Shown here piece by piece: positions 1 to 10,899 of a stretch of 64,000 nucleotides of DNA; the stretch's first letter is position 1; every line of letters begins with the position of its first letter. The stretch lies in NCBI RefSeq assembly GCF_033568475.1, contig NC_133121.1, positions 131,038,375 through 131,102,374 on the forward strand, read 5' to 3'. Origin of the DNA: Henckelia pumila (lineage: Eukaryota; Streptophyta; Magnoliopsida; Lamiales; Gesneriaceae). The translations under genes and the position numbers were made by a program. The notes beneath the pieces were generated by a model, which saw nothing but the letters and a program-made list of their open reading frames with translations, was not told where the DNA came from and made no database searches.

Positions 1-305
1 GGTTAATACATAAAATTGAGATGATTTTTTTAAAAATTCAGTTTGCGTGATATCTATCTGATTAATTTTATTGATCTTATCTTATTTGATACGCATAAAT
101 TTATTTGATCTAACACTTTATGCTCGGTTACGCTCAAATATATTATCTGCATACATGTGTGTTATCTGAACTACGTGCACAAAAATCTTACATTCATCTG
201 CACAGCACATTCTCACATACATAGAAACACACAAACATAACGTGAAGCAATATTCTTTTCATTGCAATTGAAAATGAGATTACAACATACTTTTTCCTAA
301 TTTTT

Positions 306-683
306 TTAAGGGGCATGGAGCCTCTTTCTTACACCCGCTTCAATTCGCCACTTGATCAACCACTCCCGTAGTGGTGGATTAAAAGGCTTGAACTTGTACT
401 CACCTGCGTTGATCAAATGAGTAAGGACTCGTTCCTTTTTTTGGAAAATCAAATAGGACAACCCCTTGTCAAAAATGTCTTCAACCTTCTCGGACCCCAG
501 CAACTCAAGATACTTGTCCTGACGGTCCTCCAATTCCCAAGCCTCTTCCTCCTTGCATGGTGGGAAGTGTGTGTGGTGATACATTCGTATCTCCTAGACT
601 TTAAACCACAGCCTCATAACCCACTTGAGGATGAACTCTTGAAGTTCTTCTTGAAGCTCCTCGAATGACTGATCTGCACTCAT
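306..683 (-). pseudogene. Antisense ORF inside element A, 125 codons with one internal stop
   Basis: On the minus strand an ORF opens with ATG at 683 and ends at 306, running against the transcription direction of its host element. A single in-frame TAG (594-596) interrupts it; both halves share one frame, so the lesion looks like one nonsense mutation. The predicted product is acidic near the start (glutamate/glutamine-rich, with FEELQEELQEF) and basic near the end. I recognise no domain and see no signal peptide. A TATA-like sequence lies 63 bases upstream of the ATG. Antisense ORFs between pol and the 3' LTR are known in some plant LTR retrotransposons, so this may be one. It has no counterpart at the same place in the intact element at 7484-18591. 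A chance ORF cannot be excluded. Confidence 0.45.
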
Positions 684-745
684 TTTTTTTTTCGAAACTC
701 TGTTTGCAAAAGATGAAGATGGCCGGACAATAGATCTGAATAGTG

Positions 746-753
746 TATTTATA
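746..753 (-). promoter_or_regulatory. TATA box candidate for the antisense ORF
   Basis: The minus strand reads TATAAATA, 63 bases upstream of the antisense ATG at 683. This spacing would leave a leader of roughly 30 bases. AT-rich surroundings make a chance match possible. Confidence 0.35.
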
Positions 754-1011
754 ATAGGATGTTTGTCGTTTTGTATTCCCAAGGAACTATTAAAATATTA
801 TTTTCTTTACTGCGTGTAGGGCTTATTCATTATCCATCGTATTTTCTTTTGAATTTAATAGTTGCTTACATCATTTATGCATGTATTTGGGGATAAGTTT
901 TAAAACCTTCACTGAAACATCTTCTTTGACACTTACACTTCTGAGCCCTAACTACTCTTCGAGAAAGAACAAATTACTTGCATTTTCCCTATTTCAATCT
1001 GCAGGAGCATC

Positions 1012-3587
1012 TTGTCGCCAATTATTCAGAATGTTCTTCTCATTGATTTCCACACAGTGTTTGATCTTCCAAATCAAGGAATGGTGGAAATTTTTTGAAT
1101 GATCGAAGCTTTTGGATTGAAAAAATTTCTCGAAGGAAGTAAAACCATCTACAAGCAAGCCTTTCAAAAATTCTTTCAGACAACAAAATTTGAAGGAGTT
1201 ATATCCGCTACTCTGGGTGGAGAATCTGTAAGGATTACATCAGATCTGTTCGCCTCTTCTTTTGATCTGACCACACATGGTATCACTGATTTTTCAGATA
1301 TATCTGCTAAAAAAAATAATCAGATGAAACGTATGTACTCTCTAACCGACAAACCAATCAGAGTACCTTGCAAGAAGAAGGAACTCAAGATGGATTTCAG
1401 GCTGCTACACGACATTGTGGCCAAATCTCTTCTGGCCAAAGCAGGTTCTTTTGATGCAATTACATCTGAAAAGTTTAAAATTATGGTTGCTATTTCTGCT
1501 GGTATTGCAGTGAATTGGTCTACAGTTCTATTTGATATTATATCTGCAATGATCACTGCACCAACTGTTCAGTCTCAAGGCTTTGCTATTCAGATCGGAG
1601 AGATCTTGAATGATTTTAATGATCATCTGGTACCCTCCTCCAATCTTCATCCTCACAAGACACTGAATGAAAGGGTTATTGAGGTGTACAAGGCCTGACA
1701 ATTGATTGTATTCAAGCATGATACACCCAATCTAGATGAGATTGAAGACTTGACTGTACCAAATGAATCCAAGACTCTAGCCCTTCAAGCTGCTAAGTCC
1801 ACTGATCGAATCTCCAAAGCCATCTTCTCCTAAAAGGAAGAAATCAGTAAAAAGTAAATTACTGATTGATTCTTTTGAGTCAAAAGCATTAGAGTCAGAT
1901 CAAGTGACTTTGGCTGAGGTTGTTCTGCCTCCTCCTCAAAAGAAGAAAAGGTAATTTAGACCTCCTCCTTGAATTAATCCAGCAATTCAATATGCTCCTA
2001 TTTCAGCAATTCCATTATCCAGAGTTGAAGATGTCATTCCAGATGTGACTCAGACGAATATTACAATGCTTCGATCTGGATTCTTCAAGGACAACACTTA
2101 TTCATCTGATCATGTTACTTCTTAAAATGCACAAAGGATGATTGATCTTACTGCCACTAATATCATCAAGAATGCAGAAGAGAAGATGAAAACTTTTGAC
2201 AGATGGGTATTCCACCGAACCAAGAATCATTTCTCCAAAATCAAGACTTTGACCAAGCTGGAAATATTGCTGCTCTTGAAGACAAGATACCTGAGTGGGC
2301 TGAAACTCAAGAAATCTCACTTGCACTGGAAAGAAGAAAGTTTGTCGAGCTTAGGTTAAAGGAAAGACTTCTGAGAGCTTATCTGAGACTGAAGAGAGCA
2401 AAGTTCGATCCGACAAGCTTGGATGTCTTTGATCAGACTGCAGCAATAAGTCAACTGGAGAATGATGCTTTTTTTATGTCTTCTACAGCTCATATTATCA
2501 GACAATATTTTCCTGTTGAAGCTTCATCCATCAAGACAGCTCAAACTACTTCATCTGATACTCTTTTTGATACAAATGATCTCAATATTTTTGATGCTCA
2601 AATCTCACCGTCTGTCTCTCCGGTTCGATCTTATTCTCCTCCAAAGGAAGCCCTTTTCCTGACTTTGTTCCTAAAGAACCTTTTGATGTAGAATCTATCA
2701 TTGAAGAACCTCTGATTGAATCTTAGAATGAAGACCCATCTGGTGTTCAAGCTCTGTATGAACCTCAGATGGATAATTCTATTTTTGAAGACTCTCTATT
2801 TGAAAACGTTTTGACAATGTCTCCAGAACAGATGATGGTTTATAACTCTGAGGAGATCAACTTCGATCAAAGCACTGCAATCATCCCATTTGTTCCAACT
2901 ATAGAACATATTCAAGTATCATCTGTATAATCGATGGAGACAACCTTTCCAGAACATTGGGTAATGGATCTTCCTCCCGTTCTCAAAGCAATAAGGACTG
3001 ACCCAATCTATACCCTGTTCAGGCATGTTACCATTTTGTTCAATGACAAGTTGACTTTTCCATCTGCAACTATCTCGGAGATATCTATCTCAGATCAAGA
3101 TTATTCATCTGCTATTATGGAAGATACTATTTTTGAGCCTACTGCTGTTACTCCTCCACTACTTCAAATATGTGACTCTACTTTCTCTGAAGATGCTGCC
3201 CCTTCCTTTTCTCAATAGATCGATGTACAACCAATCCAATTTTTGTCTGAATCTCTTACTCAACTGTTTAATCTGGTATCTAAACTGCAAACCGAGCAAA
3301 CACAAACCTCTACAAAATTGAGAGATTTCAAGGCAAGTATGATGAAAATGGTCAATGATATTAATGAATCAGTGTTACAAGTACGAAGAAAGCAAAGAAC
3401 AGAATACTCGAACATTCTTCGCAAACTTGATAGCCTAAAAGCCTCCACTGAAGCACACAATAAGCAGCTTAATGATACTTTTGGTATCCAACTCACGGTT
3501 ATTCTAGATTTATTATCTGAGAGTGGTGATGCCAAAAATGGGGAAAAGGCTACCTCATCGAAAGCGAAAGGCAAAGGGAAGAACTAG
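1012..3587 (+). pseudogene. Broken third ORF (env-position ORF) of element A
   Basis: Remnant of the protein encoded intact at 14394-17174. The N-terminal block (1099-1698) keeps the matching features: a GLKKFLE motif near the start, then a segment with LLAKAGSFDA, VNWSTVLFDI and GFAIQI, all aligning with the intact protein. The middle (2203-2691) retains the region around FDRW, and the C-terminal block (3243-3587) is the coiled-coil part ending in a Lys/Gly-rich tail. The expected start codon position reads TTG (1012), TGA stops occur at 1096-1098 and 1696-1698, and further stops and frame changes follow. The fold resembles the plant transposon-associated domain I know as PF20167; that match is inference. 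The protein is clearly not functional here. Confidence 0.7.
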
Positions 3588-3763
3588 AAGTATCATATTG
3601 GAAAAGTAGCAGATCAAATTAAAGCAACGATTTCTTGGAAATTAATTATTGACATTTATTTTGTCTAAAGATTATTATTCGATCTATGCAAGAATACTTT
3701 TGGAAAGTCTTTTGATCTTTCGTCTTAAATTGATCCGGATAATGATTTGGTTTTGACATCACC

Positions 3764-3777
3764 AAAAAGGGAAAAAT
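3764..3777 (+). other. Polypurine tract of element A
   Basis: A run of A and G (AAAAAGGGAAAAAT) ends exactly where the 3' LTR begins. This is the usual primer site for plus-strand DNA synthesis in LTR retrotransposons, and the same position in the intact element carries a nearly identical tract. Confidence 0.75.
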
Positions 3778-4995
3778 TGTTGGAGATCAAACTCTAAGTT
3801 TTGGTGATAACAAGTCAAAAAAAACCAAGTACTAAAATAAATGAGAATTTAAGACATATCAAAATGGGTTAGTACAAATCAAACTTAACAACGCTGTCCA
3901 TATCGAGTTTCGGATGAAATTGGAGTTTCGGATAAATCAAGCATTTGATCTATATTTTCCTCACAAATATTTACTTCATCAGATCAAATAAACTTGCACT
4001 AGAAGAACAATCCAGATCGACTGAAACCTTATATATATTCTACGAGACCGAATTCAAGCTTATTTGGTCAAAATTAATTACACTTGATCAAGTGTTAAAG
4101 CTATCGATTCATATCAAATCAAAAGTATTTGAGTAAAGCACCAGTTGCTGAGGTTGTTGAGATAGAAAACAAAATCATTTAATGAAGATTTAAACGTTGG
4201 TTAGCTTTCTCAAAGTCAAAGATTTGTTAGCCCAATTTATGGAATTTGTTGGCGGCTCAATCTCAGAAGATGTTTGCGGCTCACTGGCTAGTTTTTGAAG
4301 GCTATAAATACACGATGATTTAAAGATTCAAAGGCAGAGAGTGAACAACACAGATATCAAAATCAAAGATTGCCTTAATTCATCCAAAAAGCCAAAAAGC
4401 CTTTACTCCATAGTCTAACTCAGAAACTCATTCTACCAGATCAAAGTTTCGAAGTTCTGAGTTAGAGAATATTTCAAGATCGATCGAGCTCAAAGGATAT
4501 ATATATCACATCAAGAACGATCCAGATCAAAGCTAGTTATAGCTTTCCAAATAAAAGTCTCGAAGCACATTCTGTGGCGTCCTTTTGTAACTCAAAGCAG
4601 AGTGTTTGTTCTGCTTTGAGAAAGTGTGTTGCTAGGAGTTCCTCTCAAATGATTGATTGGATTGGATTTGTACAAAGCGTTGTATAACTCAAAGTATTCT
4701 AGTGGAATCCTTCTGGAAACAGAAAAAGGGGTGACGTAAGAGATTAATCTCCGAACATCCATAAAAATCTTGTCCCTTTTTATTTACTGCACTTACGATA
4801 TTTTATCTGTCTTAGCTTTTATAGTTCAATCTGCAAGGAAGATTCTTCCGCCTGACCTTTTCATATCTTTTTCGAGCAGAACAAAGTTTTAAGCAATTAA
4901 AACTTAAGTCTGATTTTCACAAAATCAGATCGAAGTACCATTAAAATTTTAAATAGTGTATTCACCCCTCCTCTACACGTATTTCGATCCTAACA
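3778..4995 (+). repeat. 3' LTR of element A (1218 bp)
   Basis: Begins TGTTGGAGATC straight after the purine tract and ends CGATCCTAACA, giving the TGTT...AACA terminal inverted repeat. Its start (TTTTGGTGATAACAA nearby) and its end (CACCCCTCCTCTAC) match the style of the LTRs at 7484 and 17341, but the interior has diverged. The 5' partner is outside the window, so age and target-site duplication cannot be read. Confidence 0.8.
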
Positions 4996-7379
4996 ATACA
5001 AAATATTATTAATTTCTCCATCAAATTGGATCCTTCCAAAATTAATGTTTTTCCCTTCATTTCTTCCTCTTTCATTAGATATTTCCACCGATTGTGTAGG
5101 TCTTCTCAATACATCCCCATTTAATATTTACGTGGAGTTTCATTTCTAAAATCTCAAATCAGTGCTCTTTCTGAAAGGGTTGAACCCAAAAAGGACCAAT
5201 TCTACATGATTCAGAGGTCCATTGGCTCATGCGAAAGTTAAATCGAGGGATGTGCACGAGTGGCAGGGACCTGAAGGAGGTAGAAACATGACCCAACCCC
5301 CAGAGCATACCCCCATAATATTTCAGCAGGGAATATGCTCCACACGAAAATCGAACTCACAACGCTGGGGAATCTCTTTCCACGTTACCTCAGGTACGGA
5401 GGACATGAATCACGTAAAAAGAAAAGGGAACCCCCGCAGGCCGCAATATTTAAAATCAACATCCGACCATGCGTCAGGTTTTTTTATGTTCTTCATGTTT
5501 TCTTCTTCCAGCGTAAATTATTTTAACATTTGTTTCTTGCATATCTACCTATATTCCTTTATATGTATTCTTTTAGTTTGTTGCATGCAATGTTTTTACC
5601 ATTTAAGTTTTATATGTAAGGTCATTCTTTAAAGTCGCATGATGTTTTTAATTTTATGTTTTTATTAGAACTCACAAATATAGAGGTGTTCTTTGTTCTT
5701 CTATAGTTCTATTGCTTATCAATAATGTTTATGTTTGTTCTACACAATCTAGCATACGCCGATACCTTGTCCTACATCTCAGTCTAATTAAAATAGTGTT
5801 AGAAGGCATCAAACACGTACGATGCGTGATATTGAAATAAAGCAATCCATGACACAAGAACAAAGACAAAATTCTACAAAAGTTTTGGTCAAAAATGGAA
5901 ATTTATAACATCAATCTGGTGGTTACACGAGAAACATTGTTTTCAAAGAAGTGTTGATATAACACTTGACAATACAAATATGGTATCAACTTTCCTTCTT
6001 CTTATTTTTTTAAAAAAAATTAAAATATTTAGTTATAACATGCATCTATTTCACTTTTCTTATGCAGATATGAGTGATGCGATTAATTTCTTCCGTCTGG
6101 CATGATAGACAAACATTTCGCCAAAGGTATATGTCTACCTGACAATGGGCAACAAGGAATTGTGAGGTATATGCCAAAATTTTCTTCTTACGAAATTAAA
6201 TATAATTATGGGATGCATCAATTTGATTTGACTATATATGCATGTGTGCAATTAGCGTTCTATTTGGCCTGTTAGAGAAACAAACATTTTTTCAACAAAA
6301 CTTATTTCTACTTAATAATGCACGATAAAGAATAGTACTGAGAATACCAACTTTCTTCTTAGGAATTTGAATACAAATATTTATGTTACTATTTCATTTT
6401 ATTTTACTACGCAGGTGTAAAGTTCTATTTTGTGTAGACTCAAGAAATGTTTCTTACTAACTACTAATAGATTATCAAAAGATTGTGAGGTAGACAAATT
6501 TTCTTCTTTAAATACGAAAGAAAATTTCTATTCAATTTTTTACAGCACTCATTCATTTTATTTTATTTTAATTTTTATGTCAGTATTTACTTATTTCTAA
6601 TCATTTTTATTTCGGCAAAACAAATGAAAAACAAAGATTAAAAGCAAATATTACGATAAAATATGAATGAGTGAGTATGGAGATATAAGATATCGATGGA
6701 CTAGCAGCATCATTAGCTCAGAAAGAAGTTTAACTTCGAGTTTTAATTGTAGTGATGTTGGAGTTCCCAATAAGCTATACAACTTAATTTTTGAATATGT
6801 GTATATTAGTAGTTCAACTTTGGTCTTCATCCGGTTGCGTTCCTTTCTATGATGATGATGCATGGTCAATTTATAAATATTTTTGGTTACCACATAAAAT
6901 TATATGAATTTTTTTTTGTTTTTTTGGATTATGGTGCATAATAATTCTTAAAAGAAATTACGCTCTCTTTTATCTATGAAGTATATTGTATGTATTTTTT
7001 AAAATATGGTTGTGTTGGATGTCCAATTTAATAAAAAAATTATCTGTTATCATATTTTTTAGTTACTAAATATAATATAATATTGATTGATGATTGATTA
7101 ACCTTAACTTTTTATAGAGTGTTGGACGTGACTGACATTTATAAGAAAGTAAATTGAATAACATATGATAATTGTCAAATTAATTTTATTTTTTCTAAGA
7201 AAATAATTTTATTTTGAAGAAGTAATTTTCTAATTATTTATATGTACTTTTTACTTAATTAAGACATAAACATAAGCTTTATATGTACCTTTTTACTTAA
7301 TTTTCGCTTGGAGCTATTTGTGTCAATCACCGATTTGCTTATTTTGAAAAAATCACTGAAACTACAATTAATTCGTTGT
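4996..7379. other. AT-rich stretch without a recognisable gene
   Basis: No convincing coding region. Around 5230-5420 the minus strand carries a pair loosely resembling tRNA-type A and B boxes (GGTAACGTGG, then GTTCGATTTTC), which could be a tRNA-derived SINE remnant. Spacing is short and no tail or target duplication is clear, so this is not called. The rest is AT-rich and without structure that I can name. Confidence 0.5.
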
Positions 7380-7483
7380 TACGATCTATCTTCGTATGAA
7401 AACAAGGGGTTCCCACATTGTAATGCATATTCATGACGTTGAGGTGTGTAAATTTTTTTCTCATTAATATCTATCTGTAAATA
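7380..7483 (+). repeat. Left part of repeat family R, split by the copia insertion
   Basis: This stretch, beginning ACGATCTATCTTCGTATG, is collinear with 33456-33560 in the right arm of the large inverted repeat. The matching right part resumes after the copia element at 18597. The copia element therefore landed inside an older repeat, whose uninterrupted relative is still visible in the window. Confidence 0.6.
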
Positions 7484-8737
7484 TGTTGAATCCGATATTT
7501 TGGTGATAACAAACAACAACTCATTGTATAGGAATGTGCTGCCAACCATTGTATTTCAGGAATCTACTACAACTTCTACCGGAAGCTTGTCAACCGCCTA
7601 TGTCTCTCGACCGGTTGAAGTCTCAAGCCTATCGACTGGTTATTCAAACCAGCAGAGGACAAATATCCCTACCGGTAGAATGCCAACTGCCTATCAAGAT
7701 ATCTCGAGACAAGTACCTGTGACAAGATGTTCTTTGCAGGATCCTTTATTAAAAGCAGAACCGGCGTATCAGAAGATTTGTTGACTCCTGCAAATCAAGA
7801 CAACAGGTTATACCAAAATGGCAAAAACACAGAATGACTGTAGATAAAGCACTCGACCGTTTATTCCAGTTTTGGACCCTGGAAGTTGTCTGCAGTGTAC
7901 GATCCTCATGCAGAATCATCAATGCATTTATGAGCATTAAATGTGCATTCAATGCAGCATCAGAACGTTCAAAATAAAGACGTTGATGATTGACCTATTT
8001 AAAGGGAGGATTGCTCAAGAAGTCAAAAACAACAACAACAAACAAAAAAGGAACAACATCAAGTGATACGAGACAACGAAGAGAGACATTTCAATCACTT
8101 GAGTAATATCAGAAGTCCTCATCTGATATACTTGAGCACACTCACAAGATCATTCATCTGCTGCTCAAATAAACCCTCGCTTATAGTTCACGTATCTGAT
8201 CATCAAGGATCATCCTAGGGTTTCCAAGCCTCTCGACCGCTCTGCAGTCTGAGAAGCTCAACTCAACTATACTCAGTGTTGAAGAGACCTGAAGCTGCTC
8301 TGAAAGCTTCCACCAGTCTGATAAGAACTGAGAATCTTATCTGTGTAAATCTAGGAGTTTCGGATTAGGCATTGGATAAGTCCTAAGTCTGAAGTGGGTG
8401 TATTACAAGACGTTGTAATAACCAAAGTCTTCTAGTGAATTCCTTCCTAAGTGGAAGAAGGGGAGACGTAGAAGGATTAAGCCTTCGAACTTCCATAAAA
8501 TCGTGCTTTAGCCTTTACTGCCATTTATCTTACATCCTGCTCATACATTGCTTTATAAACTTTGCATCACTAAAACCTCTGAACTAGTTCCGCACTATTT
8601 AAGTTGTTCAAAACGTTTTAGAAGTTGAGAAAACAGATTAAGTGAACTAAACCTCACTTGATCATTTTTTTAAAGAAGGAGAAGAAAAGTTTCAGAGTGT
8701 ATTCACCCCCCCTCTACCCTCTGAACCGATCCCAACA
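7484..8737 (+). repeat. 5' LTR of element B (1254 bp)
   Basis: Runs from TGTTGAATCC to GATCCCAACA, with the primer site two bases later. A TATA-like TATTTAAAG at 7996-8004 is a candidate core promoter. Three copies of the heptamer TCGACCG occur in it (7607, 7853, 8233). Short ORFs inside are not supported as genes. Confidence 0.93.
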
Positions 8738-8739
8738 AG

Positions 8740-8751
8740 TGGTATCAAAGC
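8740..8751 (+). other. Primer binding site, initiator tRNA-Met
   Basis: TGGTATCAAAGC, two bases after the 5' LTR, matches the usual plant primer site complementary to initiator tRNA-Met (TGGTATCAGAGC) with one mismatch. Confidence 0.9.
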
Positions 8752-8790
8752 GGGTTCCTTTCTCAACTGTTGATCTAAAGTTTTAAAATC

Positions 8791-10899
8791 ATGACTTCTT
8801 TCAACAGAATTCCTATGTTTTCTAAAGAAGAGTATGATGATTGGAAAATTCGCATGCAGGCACATCTTGCAGCACAGGATGATGACATGCTATATGTCAT
8901 AACAGACGGTCCTATCAAAATTATGAAGGTCAACCCAGCTCTAGCCGATGGTGCAGGACAAATGATTGAGAAACCAAGAGCTGAGTGGACCACTGAGGAC
9001 AAAAAGAAGGCCAATCTTGACAATGTGGCCCGGGACATCCTATACAAAACACTGGACAAGAATATGTTCAGCAAAATCAAGTCATGTTCCACAGCAAAGG
9101 AGATTTGGGAGAAGCTCACTCAGCTGTGTGAAGGGAATGACCAGACAAAGGAAAACAAGCTCACCTTGGCCATTCAAAAATATGACAACGCCAAAATGAA
9201 GCCAGGGGAAACCATGGCTGAATTTGATGAACGGTTCAGTAGTATCATTTGTGATCTTATTGCATTAGGTAAAACTTATACTAACCGTGAAATTGCTGTG
9301 AAGGTTATGAGAGCTCTGCCCAAAGAATGGGAGATCAAGACAGTGGCCATGAGAGAGTCGAAAGACTTGAGCAAGGTTGAACTGCATGATCTCTTTGCAG
9401 ATCTTAAAGCCTACGAGTTCGAGCTCAATATGAGAACAGAAGATGAACCATCTACCTCTCAACCAACCAAGGCTTTAACCTCAACCGTGATACGTCCACC
9501 GGTCGAGGAAGCTCCAAAGAGATCAGCTGAGCAAATCAGCAATGAAGCCATGACACTCTTTGTCAAGAAATTTGGTAAATTTATGCGTAAAAACAATTCT
9601 AAATTTAAAAATTACCATAAATCGGACCATACAAACGATGGTCCTACTTGTTTTAACTGTGGCAAGCCAGGCCATTTCATTGCAGAGTGCACCAAGCCTA
9701 AGAGCAATGATCAGAAGCAATTTTCTGAAAGAAGAAGGGGCAAGGAGGACAAGAGGACCCTTAGAAAAGGAAGAGACCAAAGGGTTCTAGTAGCAGACAA
9801 AAGCAAAAGCAAGTGGGCCGAGTCTGACTCCGACAACTCCAACACCGGAAGCTCTTCAGATGACAGCGATGATGAAAAGATGGAATGCCTTATGGCTGAC
9901 ATCGAAGAAGAAGCTGAGGAGGTATTTGACTTTGGCTCACCTGAATTTACTCACAGTGAGTTGGTTACTGCTTTACACGAAATGGCTAATGAATACAAAG
10001 CATTATCCAAGGAGTTCGAGGAAGTAAAGGCAAAAAGAGCCGACCTAAAAGATAAGTCAAGCGAATCAAGCTGCATGCAGCAAAAAGAGCTTGATGGTCT
10101 TAAGGTCAAGCTAAGTCTGCTGGCTACTGAGAACGACACCTTGAAAAGAGTATTCCAAGCTACCTTGATTGAGAATAAAAAACTACTTGAAACCATTAAG
10201 GCTTGGAATAAATCTTCTGTAACCATTGACAAGATTCAAGAAATCCAAAGACCGGTACATGATAAGACCGGTCTAGGGTTTGGAACAAATGAACAGTCTA
10301 TGGAGTCCTGTATTCAGTCAAGCCTGGACAAAGGCAATCTTAACAAAATAAGATTTGTCAGGTCCAGCACGATATATGAACACGATAAGTGCAGCTTTGA
10401 CAAAAATCAGAAAGTATCTAACGAACGAAGTTCTAAGCATAGAGGGCTGGGATATGTGGATCCCCAGATCTCTAATCAAAGAGGAACTTGGATCAAACCT
10501 AAACCTAATGAAAGAAGAAAGGGAAACCAATCTAATTTCAAAAGGCCATGGAATGAGCCTAACTACTCTAAGAAAAGATGGTCAAAGGAGAAGCCTTACC
10601 AGTACTTTAATTGCAGGCCAGTTCAAAAGAGGTACAGGCTAACTGATAAAAATCAAAAAGGCAAGCAGCACACAGTAACCTCACAAGCACACACATTTAC
10701 TGCCTATCGACCGCACAAATTTCTGGACACACACGGGCAAACCTGTAAGGGTGTTCCAGGTGTGGGTCCCGAAAGGGCTAATCCGACCTGGACCCTACTA
10801 GATATGGGTACCAAAGGTTCTTCACCCTTTGCAGGTACTAAAAGTCCAAACAGGCGAGAAAACCACTTCTATCAAGGACACTACCTGGTATTTAGATAG
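8791..10899 (+). pseudogene. gag: gag region of element B
   Basis: Opens with ATG at 8791, the first start after the primer site. The N-terminal ~220 residues are the copia-type Gag capsid region (UBN2/DUF4219 style, with YDDWKIRMQAHL near residue 15). A CCHC zinc knuckle, CFNCGKPGHFIAEC, lies near residue 287, followed by a basic region, an acidic Ser/Asp stretch (~residues 345-375) and a coiled-coil-like segment (~390-480). In this class gag and pol form one long reading frame. Here the frame changes near 10730, so the tail to 10899 is out-of-frame translation and the real frame continues in pol. The protein would assemble the virus-like particle; this copy could at most make Gag with a false C-terminus. 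Confidence 0.85.

Larger units (their letters stand above)
1..4995 (+). mobile_element. 3' portion of a decayed SIRE-like Ty1-copia element (element A)
   Basis: The window opens inside an LTR retrotransposon. From left to right it has an unassigned stretch, an antisense ORF (306-683), a broken third ORF (1012-3587), a purine tract and a 3' LTR (3778-4995). The third ORF is recognisably related in sequence and order to the intact ORF of the element at 7484-18591, which places this in the same copia lineage (SIRE/Maximus type, with an extra ORF between pol and the 3' LTR). gag, pol and the 5' LTR lie left of the window or are lost. Many stops and frameshifts show it is old. The first 305 bases hold nothing I recognise. 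Confidence 0.75.

Noticed and set aside
5230..5420. Possible tRNA-derived SINE on the minus strand
   Set aside because: The box-like motifs are too close together, and I found no tail or target duplication. Left as an unassigned region.
7500..7784. 94-codon ORF in the copia LTR (repeated in the other LTRs)
   Set aside because: It lies in the LTR U3 region upstream of the presumed transcription start. It is open in all three LTR copies only because they are nearly identical.
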